NCBI GenBank assembly: GCA_017613355.1
Contig: JAGAEA010000012.1
Location: 1 to 64,000, forward strand
Direction of reading: 5' to 3'
Length of the DNA: 64,000 nt
From: Clostridia bacterium
Lineage (GTDB): Bacteria; Bacillota; Clostridia; Oscillospirales; CAG-272
In this document: piece by piece, positions 16,340 to 24,360 of the stretch
Layout: the number at the start of each line of letters is the position of its first letter
How positions within the stretch are numbered: position 1 is the stretch's first letter
The notes under the pieces: model-generated
The model's input: only the letters and a program-made list of their open reading frames with translations
The model's database searches: none
What the model was told of the DNA's origin: nothing
Translations under genes and position numbers: made by a program

Positions 16340-17105
16340 ATTTTCTGTTTTGCCTGTAAAGTTCAAAAGCAAGCACCGCAGCAGAAGCGGCGGAGGAGAG
16401 GGAACCGCGAAAATCGCTCCCGTAGTCAATGCGGACGATTTGATCCGCTTTTTCCAAAAAAGTGCGGGAAATACCGCGTTTTTCGCCGCCGATCACCAAT
16501 AAAAGCGGATAGCGGAACGTCTTTTCAAAGATGGAGACAGAATTGCGGATACCCGCACAGAGGATGGTGTAACCCTTTTGCCGGAAAGCAGACGTGGTTT
16601 GTTCCGGTGTTGCCCGATAGAGCGGCAAACGCTCGGAAGCGCCCGCCGAAGCGCGCGCGACTACACCCGCCGCCGTCATCCAGTTCCGCTCGGGAAGCAC
16701 GACGCCGCGCACACCTGCGGCGTAGAGCGAACGAAGCGTGTTTCCGAAATTGTAGGGGTCTTCCATTCCTTCCAAATAAACGTAGAAACTTTCGGGAAGG
16801 ATGTTTTCCGCGGTCAAGGGCGGGATCGTTCGTGCCGTGCATTCGGCAAGGATCCCGCCGTGGGTCGTTCCGGAAGCAATTTTTTCGATTTCTTCCGCGT
16901 CGGTTATGAGGACTTCAAAGCCGGTTTCACGCGCTTTTGCTTCCAGAAAACGGAGTTCTGCCGCCTTTTTTTCGCGCTTTTCGCGGTCAAAAAGAACGCG
17001 CACGACGCGCCTGTCGTTGACGGCGCGATCGGTGTTCAGAAGCGCGGAGATGGAAGTCATTCCTTCCAAAAGAACGAGATCGGTGGTTTGTTCATCATTT
17101 TTCAT
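16338..17105 (-). CDS. TrmH/SpoU-family RNA 2'-O-methyltransferase
   Basis: A 255-residue SPOUT methyltransferase. A substrate-binding-like N-terminal part (about residues 1-95) is followed by the trefoil-knot domain. Family motif 1 is DPYNFGNTLRS, motif 2 is VIGGEKRG, and motif 3 is GSLSSAASAAVLAFE. Such enzymes methylate ribose in tRNA or 23S rRNA; the target site is not readable here. The start at 17105 follows CAGGATG, and upstream in-frame sequence looks non-coding. It is divergent from spoIIID across 81 bases. Confidence 0.88.
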   Translation of the reverse strand: MKNDEQTTDLVLLEGMTSISALLNTDRAVNDRRVVRVLFDREKREKKAAELRFLEAKARETGFEVLITDAEEIEKIASGTTHGGILAECTARTIPPLTAENILPESFYVYLEGMEDPYNFGNTLRSLYAAGVRGVVLPERNWMTAAGVVARASAGASERLPLYRATPEQTTSAFRQKGYTILCAGIRNSVSIFEKTFRYPLLLVIGGEKRGISRTFLEKADQIVRIDYGSDFRGSLSSAASAAVLAFELYRQNRK

Positions 17106-17186
17106 TTGTTTTACATCCTGTATTCTATCATTCAAATCTGCTTCATATACTGTAACATCCGAAACGCGCCGAAGGAGGTAACGGAA

Positions 17187-17456
17187 ATGGCAGGTTTTGT
17201 TTGGAGCGGGAGAGAAAGATGTGTGGTTCTCGGGGAATACTTGATCGAACATCAGGCAACCGTCCGAACTTGCGCCGCGGCGTATGGCGTCAGCAAAAGT
17301 ACGGTGCACAAAGACGTGACGCAAACGTTGAAATCGGTCAACAAAGGGCTTTATAACGAGGTTCAAAAGGTCTTGCTCAAAAACAAGCTGGAACGCCATT
17401 TGCGCGGCGGGGAAGCGACCAAACATAAATATTCCGCTTTACATAAAGCGATCTGA
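17187..17456 (+). CDS. spoIIID: Sporulation transcriptional regulator SpoIIID
   Basis: An 89-residue DNA-binding protein controlling mother-cell gene expression after engulfment. The helix-turn-helix contains YGVSKSTVHKDV, and the C-terminal block KNKLERHLRGGEATKHKY is the second DNA-contacting element conserved in SpoIIID. GGAGG sits 8 bases before ATG 17187. The family's usual neighbours (spoIIQ, mreB) are not here; it stands alone between an RNA methyltransferase gene and a degenerate phosphatase-like gene. No confident sigma-E promoter is visible. It is the clearest sign that the genome belongs to a spore-forming lineage. Confidence 0.95.
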   Translation: MAGFVWSGRERCVVLGEYLIEHQATVRTCAAAYGVSKSTVHKDVTQTLKSVNKGLYNEVQKVLLKNKLERHLRGGEATKHKYSALHKAI

Positions 17457-17465
17457 CACGAAAAA

Positions 17466-18182
17466 TCACCGCGCCGCAAGCCGTTTCTCCCACAGGGTTT
17501 CGGTGCAAAACAGCGCGTCAATCTCGTTCGGAGAAAAGCGGGCTTCGATTTGCGAACGGATATAGGAAAAATCGAACATGGCGGCTTTTTCGAGGGAATT
17601 GACGCCGCTTCCGAGCAGAACGGAAACTTTTCTTGTCAACAAATCATGCAAAAAGCGGTCGTTTTTGTCGGTTTCGAGCGATTGAAAAGAGAATTGAACG
17701 GCAATGTCGGGAAGGCGGAAAAGCCTTTTGAGAACGTCCGAGGGGTAGAAAACGGGCAACAAATGCGCATTCATGAGAAGAGGGCGAAAAGGCGCGTAGC
17801 GGGCGAGCCGTGCGACCTCGTTTTCAACCCAATTATCGGGGACGATAGGAAGGGAAATGGGCAAAAAATCGGTTTTCGGGAGGCAAAAACGCGGTAAATC
17901 CCGATAATCCGCGAGCTTTTGACAAATGCGGACCGAAGCGGAGGCGAAAAGAACTGCGGGAAAGCGCAAAAGGCTTTGCAAAGCCTTCAAAGCCTGATCG
18001 ATCCGAATTTTGAAAGCGGAAACGGATTCGTAAACAGGGTCAAATTCGGGAAAAAAGGAGAATCGGGTGATCCCGGAGCGTTCATAAAGCAAGGTCAAGG
18101 CTTGCGCCGCCTTTCGGGCGTTTCCGATTTGATCCGAAAAACCCGGGAGCAAACGGCAATTCGAATCGGTACAAGGTGTCAT
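17466..18182 (-). CDS. Protein resembling CpsB/YwqE-type PHP phosphatases but lacking metal ligands
   Basis: A 238-residue protein. Its start, TDSNCRLLPGFSDQI (residues 5-19), lines up with the D-x-H-x-H-x-LPG-x-DDG block of CpsB/YwqE tyrosine phosphatases, but both histidines are replaced (Asn8, Arg10) and the DDG is altered. The next family block (ATPH) appears as FFPE (Glu46). A later stretch around residues 165-215 (AHLLPVFYP, SFQSLE, GSGVNS) keeps the family spacing without the His residues. I infer a catalytically dead relative with a binding or regulatory role. ATG 18182 has no close Shine-Dalgarno site (AAGGA is 17 bases away), so the start is uncertain. The relationship is a reading by eye. 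Confidence 0.55.
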   Translation of the reverse strand: MTPCTDSNCRLLPGFSDQIGNARKAAQALTLLYERSGITRFSFFPEFDPVYESVSAFKIRIDQALKALQSLLRFPAVLFASASVRICQKLADYRDLPRFCLPKTDFLPISLPIVPDNWVENEVARLARYAPFRPLLMNAHLLPVFYPSDVLKRLFRLPDIAVQFSFQSLETDKNDRFLHDLLTRKVSVLLGSGVNSLEKAAMFDFSYIRSQIEARFSPNEIDALFCTETLWEKRLAAR

Positions 18183-18223
18183 GGCGATACGTTTACTTGT
18201 CCTTTCATGGGGTAGCAATGCTG

Positions 18224-18238
18224 AATTATACAAAATTT
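18224..18238 (+). repeat. 15-base direct repeat, left copy
   Basis: AATTATACAAAATTT, identical to 18647-18661. The two copies enclose about 410 bases. Confidence 0.7.
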
Positions 18239-18482
18239 TTCGGACAAGTTGATGCCGATAAAATGATTGGAAAATCGGGAGAGCGTGTCGGTTATCCAAG
18301 GAAACATACAATGGGATTTGTTGTGGCAAAAAAGTCCGACGAAAGAACGGGAGAAAAAATTTGCGGAAAGATGCGGACTGCTGCGCGTGGAAACTCGTGG
18401 CATTATGAAAAAGATCGTCTCACGTCAAATAGAAGGGTGTCACGCGAAGATTTCTTCACGCAGAAGGGTTCTGCAAAGAATG

Positions 18483-18590
18483 AGAGAGCGCGTTGGTTGT
18501 GAGAACGGTTGAAGAATGGTGCAGAAAAACACGCGGAATCCGCTCCGAAAGGAAGTCCCGCGATATTCGGTCGAAATGGCGGGATCGCGG
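18483..18590 (+). ncRNA. Possible degenerate or orphan T-box-like RNA (serine type)
   Basis: AGAGAG followed by GGTTGTGAGAA (18483-18505) resembles the distal part of T-box stem I. GAATCCGCTCC (18536-18546) resembles the specifier-loop context with UCC (Ser) as the codon. TGGC (18577-18580) would pair with the GCCA end of tRNA-Ser. The canonical TGGNACCGCG sequence is not intact and no aminoacyl-tRNA synthetase or amino-acid gene follows. This is pattern matching by eye and could be chance. Confidence 0.25.
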
Positions 18591-18646
18591 TGGTTGGTGC
18601 GCGCAAGCCGATTTTATTCCGTAAATTCGGCTATTTCGGTTCCCTT

Positions 18647-18676
18647 AATTATACAAAATTTGCATTTTGTATAATT
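18647..18676. repeat. 13-base perfect inverted repeat with TATAAT in each arm
   Basis: Arms at 18647-18659 and 18664-18676 with a TTGC loop. The left arm is also part of the second copy of the 15-base direct repeat. It could be an operator, an insertion end or a small hairpin; it lacks the GC stem of an intrinsic terminator. Confidence 0.65.
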
Positions 18677-18753
18677 GCGTGCATAGAAGGACGGTGGGTG
18701 GTAAATCGGTTCTCTTCCGTGCCTGTTTCAAAATCGGGGGTTTTCGTTATTCC

Positions 18754-18790
18754 GAAAATCACTGCCACGGCTTTGTGGCAGTGATTTTTC
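18754..18790 (-). terminator. Terminator at the end of the polC transcript
   Basis: A 15-base stem (18754-18768 with 18775-18789), GC-rich at its top, with A and T runs on both sides, lies 4 bases beyond the polC stop codon. Confidence 0.88.
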
Positions 18791-18793
18791 TTT

Positions 18794-21700
18794 TCAGAAC
18801 CGCATGGTCAATTGGTCGGTTTCGTTGATTTCGTCAAGTACCCCGCCCGTTCGGAGAATGTCGATCACCGCTTTGGAGAGGCTTGCGCGGATCTGCAAAT
18901 CCTCCACCGAGAAAAACGGTTCCTCATCCCGCGCGCGAATGATGTTGTCCGCTGCCGTTTCCCCAAGCCCCGGAAGCGCGGAAAACGGCATACGGATCGC
19001 GCCGTTTTCAGGCAAAAAGGCGTAGGAGTGGGATTTGGTAAGGTCAACGGGCAGAAAACGAATGCCGCGCGCCATTGCTTCGTTCATGAGTTGCAACGTG
19101 GAAATGCTTGCGATCTCCTTCGGAGAGGCTTCCTTTCCGCGCTGGCGGATGTCCTTCATGAGATTGACGACGTATTGCTTCCCCGCTCGCGCGACGGTTG
19201 CGTCAAACCCGTTCGGCGCCACGGTAAACATGGTGCAGTAGAACTCCACGGGTTTATGGACCTTATACCACGCCAAGCGGATCGCCGAAATGACGTATGC
19301 CGCCGCGTGTGCTTTCGGAAACAGATATTTGATCTTTTTACAGGAGAGGATGTACCATTCGGGAACGCCGTGTTCGCGCATTTCGGCTTCCCACTCGGGC
19401 GTGAGCCCTTTTCCCTTTCGGACGGCTTCCATGATCTTGAAAGCGTGGGCGTTTTCCAATCCGTAGCGGATCAAGTCGATCATGATACCGTCGCGGGTCC
19501 CGATCACGCGGGAAATATCGCAAGTCCCGTCCTTGATGAGATCCTGCGCGTTACCGAGCCACACGTTGGTACCGTGCGTCAGTCCCGAAATTTGGAGCAG
19601 ATCGGCGAAGTTATGCGGTTTTGCGTCGATCAAAACCTGCTGAACGAAGTTGGTGCCGAGTTCGGGAAGTCCGAAAGTACCGATCTGACAATCGATGTCA
19701 TTCGGTTCCACGCCGAGTGGGCGCGTGGATTCGAGAAGCTCATAAACCGAGCTGTCGTTCATGGCAACATCGAGCACCGACGTATTCGTGAAGGTTTCGA
19801 GCCATTTATATTTCGTTGGAATATCGTGCCCGAGCTCGTCCAGTTTCAGAATGGTGTCGTGAAGATAGGAGAACGCGAAATGCGTGGTGATGATGTCCGA
19901 ATTCGGGTCGTCGGCGGGGTGTTGGATCGGTGTGAAGTCATAAACGTCGTATTTCTGCGGAACGACGATGATGCCACCCGGGTGTTGCCCTGTGGTTTTC
20001 TTCACGCCGACGCAGTTCATCACCAATCGGTTCATTTCGGCGCGCGGCAGGCTGATGCCCAGTTGCTCCACGTATTTTGCCACATAGCCGTAGGCGGTCT
20101 TGTCCGCAAGCGTTCCAAGCGTTCCGGCGCGGAACACGTGCCCCTCACCGAAAAGATCCTCGGTGTATTTATGCACGCGTCCCTGCACGTCGCCGGAAAA
20201 GTTCAGATCGATATCGGGCGATTTGTCGCCGTAGAAACCGAGGAAGGTCTCGAACATGATATCGTGCCCGTCCGCGCGGTATTTCATACCGCAAACGGGA
20301 CAGTTTTTATCGGGCAGATCAAAGCCCGATCCGACTTCCCCGTTCGTGAAAAATTCGCTGTGCTTGCATTTCGGGCAATAGTAGTGCGGCGGGAGCGGGT
20401 TGACCTCGGAAATTCCCGCCATGGTGGCGACGAAGGACGATCCCACCGAGCCGCGCGACCCCACCAGATACCCCTGTTCTTCGCTGAAATGCACCAGTCT
20501 CTGCGCGATCAGATAGAGGACGGCAAAACCATTTTTGATGATCGAATTCAGTTCCTTTTCCAAACGTTCGGAAACGATTTCTGGAAGCGGGTCGCCGTAG
20601 GTATCCCGCGCGCGCTTCCAACACATTTCCTGCAACTCCTGCTCCGCACCTTCCATTTCCGGCGTGTAGGAGCCTTTCGGAATCGGACGGATGGGCTCGA
20701 TCATGTCGGCGATGCGGTTGGTGTTGGTAACGACCACTTCGTAGGCTTTTTCCGCGCCGAGGTAGGAAAATTCTTCGAGCATTTCCTCGGTCGTGCGGAA
20801 ATAAAGCTCCACTTCCCGGTTGTAGTCCTTGAATTTCATTCCCGCGAGCAGAATTTTTCGGTAGAGTTCGTCCTCGCGGTTCAGAAAATGCGCGTCGCAC
20901 GTGGCGCAAACGGGTTTTCCGTAGCGTTCGCCAAGCTCCACGATGCGGCGGTTGAGGTTGCGCAGTCCTTCCTCGTCCGCAACGCGACCTTCGGCAATCA
21001 AAAAGCGATTGTTGGAGATCGGTTGAATTTCGAGGTAATCATAGAAATTTACGATTTCTTCAATCTCGTTTTCGGGACGGTTTTCGAGGATCGCCCGCAT
21101 CAATTCACCGGACTCGCACGCGGAGCCGACGATCAGCCCTTCCCGATGCTTTTCCAACACGGTTTTCGGGATGCGGGGATTGCGCCGAAAATAATTCAGA
21201 TAGCTCATGGAAACGAGCTTGTAAAGGTTTTTCAGCCCCGTTTGGTTTTTCACGAGAAGAATTTGATGGTAGCTGTTAAGTTTGAGCGGGTCGGATTTTT
21301 CAGTCATTTCCCGTTTGAGCGCATCCAGATCGCGCAATTCCATTTTCTGCATTTTGTCCAACATACAGAAATAGATGTTCGCGAGCATTTCTGCGTCGTC
21401 GCAGGCGCGGTGGTGGTTGAATTCGCCGAGTCGGTAGTACTCTGCCACAACGTCCAGCTTGTGGGTGTTCAATTCGGGGTTGATGTGCTTGGAGAGCAAA
21501 ACCGTGTCAAGATAGGGGTTGGAAAAAGGCAAGCCCGATCGCTCGGCATAATAGCGGATGAAACCGACGTCGAAATTGGCATTGTGCGCGATCAGAAGGG
21601 GGTACGGCTTCCCTGCCGGTGTTGTGCCGTTTCCGATGAAATCAAAGAACGCGCGCAACGCCTCGGCAACCTTCGGGGCTCCCTGCACCATTTCGTCGGT

Positions 21701-23266
21701 GATCCCCGTAAGTTTCACGATGTCCTCGGGAATGGGGCGTTCGGGATCGACAAACGTATTGAACCGATCCAGAATTTTCCCCGCTTTGATTTTGACCGCA
21801 CCGATTTCGGTGATGGCGCAGTTTTGCACCGAAAGACCTGTTGTTTCAATGTCGAACACCACGCATTCCGCGTCAAAAGACGGATCAAACTGACCCGTGA
21901 TCGCGCCGGCGGTATCGTTCACGAAATAACTTTCGATCCCGTACAGAATTTTGAATTTGAGATCGGGATCGTCCTTTTGCAGTTTTTCGAGCGTAAGCAT
22001 AGCGTCCGGAAACGCCTGAACGTTGCCGTGGTCGGTAATCGCCACGGCGGGATGCCCCCATTTGACGGCGGTTTTGACCGCAACGTCGGGTGGAATGAGC
22101 GCGTCCATGGTGGACATGGTGGTATGCAGGTGAAGCTCCACACGCTTCTTTTCCGCGCGATCGACGCGGCGCACCTTGGAAATTTTGGCAATATCCTTGA
22201 AAATAAAGGTCAAATCGGGGTCATCGGGACGGTTTTTGCGCTTGACACGCTTGGCATAGCCCCGCAATGCGACGACTGCGCCGCCGCCGAGCAACGATTT
22301 CAGCTCTTTCGCCGTCTCCGGTTCGATGCCGAAATCACGGTATTCGACGGAAGCATGCCCATCGAAAACATCGAAACTGACGTCGAATTTGTCTCCGCTG
22401 CGGCTCTCTTCCTCGGTATAATTGAACACTTCTCCGAGAATGACGACGTTCGTTTGTCCTTCCTTTAAAGCGGCGATGGGGGTCGGCTTGATCTCAAAAG
22501 GCGAACCCCAGACATACTCCGCGCCCGAAAGATCAAAGACGGAATGCCCGATGCGGCAGGTTCCGTCCCCGCCGAAAACAGGCGTTGGATCTATATCGTA
22601 AATAGACTGCGCCCGCGGGAGCATTTCGCTCTCTTTGGTTTCCGGCGCGGCGCTGATGCGATAATCACCGCTCGCGGCGGCAGGCGGATTGGCGATGTAT
22701 TCCCGCTCGATTTTCGCGGCTTCCCGCCCCATTTCGTCGAATTGGGACTGCAACGGGCGGTAGCTGTCGGAAGGGTCGAAACCGTTGGTCTGACGGACGT
22801 CTACGCGAACGCGGAGCCCAAACTCCTCTCGGATGATTTTTTCCAGTACTTCGGGGGTATTTGCATGGCAAACCAAATCAACGCCGCTCTGCACGAAAGG
22901 GATCTCCAAAGAAAGCCTGTCCCCTTCCAAGCGAAAGGCAGAGCGCGAGAAAAAGCCCTTTGCCACGATCCCTTCCCGATCCAATTCCAAAAGCAGGTCG
23001 GGAATGACCGCTTCCGAAAAGCAATCGCTCGGGAAGGACGGCAAAAGACGCATATAGGAAAGTTCGTAGGCGCGGCAGATCTCCGCTTCGATCGCATAAA
23101 GCGTTTTTCTTTCGATGTACTGCGGAAATGCCGCGCGAATCTCCATTGCCCGCACTTCTTTATCCGCGCGGATTTGAACGGAATCGGGATTTGCAGAGAG
23201 AAGGAGAGATTTGAACTCTCCTTCCGGATGGTATAGTTTGAGCCATTCAAGCAGCGTTTTGCTCAT
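18794..23266 (-). CDS. polC: DNA polymerase III PolC-type alpha subunit
   Basis: A 1490-residue replicative polymerase typical of Firmicutes. In order: an N-terminal domain, an OB fold (about 250-345), a PHP domain starting HLHTTMSTMDA, an inserted DEDD proofreading exonuclease (VFDIETTGL, HNANFDVGF), then the polymerase palm with PDIDLNFSGD. A zinc-binding segment has two CxxC pairs (CPKC, CPVC). The C-terminus carries a helix-hairpin-helix (LPGLGETAADNI). Length is normal (B. subtilis about 1437). Its ATG overlaps the ispG stop (ATGA), so it is the last gene of the pyrH-polC unit. Confidence 0.97.
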   Translation of the reverse strand: MSKTLLEWLKLYHPEGEFKSLLLSANPDSVQIRADKEVRAMEIRAAFPQYIERKTLYAIEAEICRAYELSYMRLLPSFPSDCFSEAVIPDLLLELDREGIVAKGFFSRSAFRLEGDRLSLEIPFVQSGVDLVCHANTPEVLEKIIREEFGLRVRVDVRQTNGFDPSDSYRPLQSQFDEMGREAAKIEREYIANPPAAASGDYRISAAPETKESEMLPRAQSIYDIDPTPVFGGDGTCRIGHSVFDLSGAEYVWGSPFEIKPTPIAALKEGQTNVVILGEVFNYTEEESRSGDKFDVSFDVFDGHASVEYRDFGIEPETAKELKSLLGGGAVVALRGYAKRVKRKNRPDDPDLTFIFKDIAKISKVRRVDRAEKKRVELHLHTTMSTMDALIPPDVAVKTAVKWGHPAVAITDHGNVQAFPDAMLTLEKLQKDDPDLKFKILYGIESYFVNDTAGAITGQFDPSFDAECVVFDIETTGLSVQNCAITEIGAVKIKAGKILDRFNTFVDPERPIPEDIVKLTGITDEMVQGAPKVAEALRAFFDFIGNGTTPAGKPYPLLIAHNANFDVGFIRYYAERSGLPFSNPYLDTVLLSKHINPELNTHKLDVVAEYYRLGEFNHHRACDDAEMLANIYFCMLDKMQKMELRDLDALKREMTEKSDPLKLNSYHQILLVKNQTGLKNLYKLVSMSYLNYFRRNPRIPKTVLEKHREGLIVGSACESGELMRAILENRPENEIEEIVNFYDYLEIQPISNNRFLIAEGRVADEEGLRNLNRRIVELGERYGKPVCATCDAHFLNREDELYRKILLAGMKFKDYNREVELYFRTTEEMLEEFSYLGAEKAYEVVVTNTNRIADMIEPIRPIPKGSYTPEMEGAEQELQEMCWKRARDTYGDPLPEIVSERLEKELNSIIKNGFAVLYLIAQRLVHFSEEQGYLVGSRGSVGSSFVATMAGISEVNPLPPHYYCPKCKHSEFFTNGEVGSGFDLPDKNCPVCGMKYRADGHDIMFETFLGFYGDKSPDIDLNFSGDVQGRVHKYTEDLFGEGHVFRAGTLGTLADKTAYGYVAKYVEQLGISLPRAEMNRLVMNCVGVKKTTGQHPGGIIVVPQKYDVYDFTPIQHPADDPNSDIITTHFAFSYLHDTILKLDELGHDIPTKYKWLETFTNTSVLDVAMNDSSVYELLESTRPLGVEPNDIDCQIGTFGLPELGTNFVQQVLIDAKPHNFADLLQISGLTHGTNVWLGNAQDLIKDGTCDISRVIGTRDGIMIDLIRYGLENAHAFKIMEAVRKGKGLTPEWEAEMREHGVPEWYILSCKKIKYLFPKAHAAAYVISAIRLAWYKVHKPVEFYCTMFTVAPNGFDATVARAGKQYVVNLMKDIRQRGKEASPKEIASISTLQLMNEAMARGIRFLPVDLTKSHSYAFLPENGAIRMPFSALPGLGETAADNIIRARDEEPFFSVEDLQIRASLSKAVIDILRTGGVLDEINETDQLTMRF

Positions 23267-24360
23267 GTTTCCTCCGTTTGGGCGGCGATATGCTTGATTT
23301 CCGCGATGAGACGTGTGATAATATCGTTTTCGGCAATTTTTTCGACGATCTCTCCATGGCGGAACAAAACCGCTTCACGGATCCCGCCGGCGATTCCGAC
23401 GTCGGCTTCTCTCGCCTCGCCGGGGCCGTTGACCACGCATCCCATGAGCGCTACCTTGATCGGCAGATTGTCCAGTCCTTCGGCGCGAACGGCTTGCTCA
23501 AAGCGCTTCACCAAAGGGATCAGGTCGATTTTGGTGCGGGAACAAGTGGGGCAACTGACAATATCCATTCCGCTCTGTCCCTCGATTCCGATCGCCCGCA
23601 GAATTTTTTTCGCGGCGGCGACCTCTTCCACAGGGTCGTCGGTCAGGGAAACGCGAACGGTGTCCCCGATCCCGTCGCAGAGCAAGGAACCGATGCCGAT
23701 CGCACTTTTCAAAAGCCCGCGATCGCCGCCGCCCGCTTCGGTGACGCCGAGATGCAGAGGATACGGGCATGCTTGTCCCAACAGGCGGTTCGCCGCGATC
23801 ATATCCGAAACGGTGGACGCTTTAATCGAAACGGCGATGTCGGTAAAGTCGAACCGCTCCAACAAGGCGATATGATATTGCGCGCTTTCACAGAGCGCTT
23901 CGGGTGTGGGAGCGCCGTATTTTGCCAAAATATGTTTTTCAAGCGACCCGCTGTTGACGCCGATGCGAATGGGGATCCGCTTTTTCCGGCAAGCGTCCAC
24001 GACCGCCCGAACGCGGTCGTCATCCCCGATGTTCCCGGGATTGATCCGAATTTTGTCGAAACCCGCTTCGGCGCACCGAACGGCAATGCGATAGTCGAAA
24101 TGAACGTCTGCAACGAGAGGAACGCGGATGCCGGCTTCGCGAATCGCGAAAACGGTATCCACCGCGGCAAGCGTGGGTATCGAAACGCGCACAATGTCGC
24201 ATCCTGCCGATTCCAACGCGCGGATCTGGGCAACGGTGGCAACCGCGTCGGCGGTGTCGGTGTTGGTCATGGATTGGATCGCGATGGGATTTTTTCCGCC
24301 GATTTTGCAGGTTCCGATCGCAATTTCTTTTGCGGGTCTGCGAATTTGATTGTAGTTCAT
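23263..24360 (-). CDS. ispG: 4-hydroxy-3-methylbut-2-enyl diphosphate synthase (flavodoxin)
   Basis: A 365-residue iron-sulfur enzyme of the non-mevalonate isoprenoid pathway, converting the cyclic diphosphate MEcPP to HMBPP. The [4Fe-4S] ligands lie in CPTCSRT and MGCVVNGPGEA, and the TIM-barrel start IQSMTNTDTADA is diagnostic. It overlaps rseP upstream and polC downstream, each by an ATGA, so the three are translationally coupled. dxr from the same pathway is two genes upstream. Confidence 0.97.
   Translation of the reverse strand: MNYNQIRRPAKEIAIGTCKIGGKNPIAIQSMTNTDTADAVATVAQIRALESAGCDIVRVSIPTLAAVDTVFAIREAGIRVPLVADVHFDYRIAVRCAEAGFDKIRINPGNIGDDDRVRAVVDACRKKRIPIRIGVNSGSLEKHILAKYGAPTPEALCESAQYHIALLERFDFTDIAVSIKASTVSDMIAANRLLGQACPYPLHLGVTEAGGGDRGLLKSAIGIGSLLCDGIGDTVRVSLTDDPVEEVAAAKKILRAIGIEGQSGMDIVSCPTCSRTKIDLIPLVKRFEQAVRAEGLDNLPIKVALMGCVVNGPGEAREADVGIAGGIREAVLFRHGEIVEKIAENDIITRLIAEIKHIAAQTEET

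Larger units (their letters stand above)
18183..18753. other. 570-base gene-poor stretch with repeats and T-box-like segments
   Basis: No convincing gene is visible: the short open frames here lack ribosome sites and family similarity. It contains a 15-base direct repeat (18224-18238 and 18647-18661), a 13-base inverted repeat (18647-18676), a GCAGAA/TTCTGC hairpin (18460-18474), and segments resembling a T-box leader at 18483-18590. Downstream on the plus strand lies only the antisense end of polC, so any leader has no gene to control. Confidence 0.5.

Noticed and set aside
17106..17186. A sigma-E promoter for spoIIID (CATATACT as the -10)
   Set aside because: No -35 of the right sequence and spacing accompanies it.
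18267..18512. An 81-codon basic open frame in the gene-poor region
   Set aside because: It starts at TTG without a ribosome site, has no recognisable family, and overlaps repeats and structured segments.
18691..18730. GGTGGTAAATCGG as a T-box antiterminator sequence
   Set aside because: It differs from the TGGNACCGCG core at three key positions, a match expected by chance in several hundred bases.
18812..22468. A 1218-codon open frame antisense to polC, with others antisense to clpE, DUF1846, gltX and glnS genes
   Set aside because: Long antisense frames are expected opposite GC-biased coding sequence. None has a ribosome site or family similarity, while the opposite strand encodes clear enzymes.
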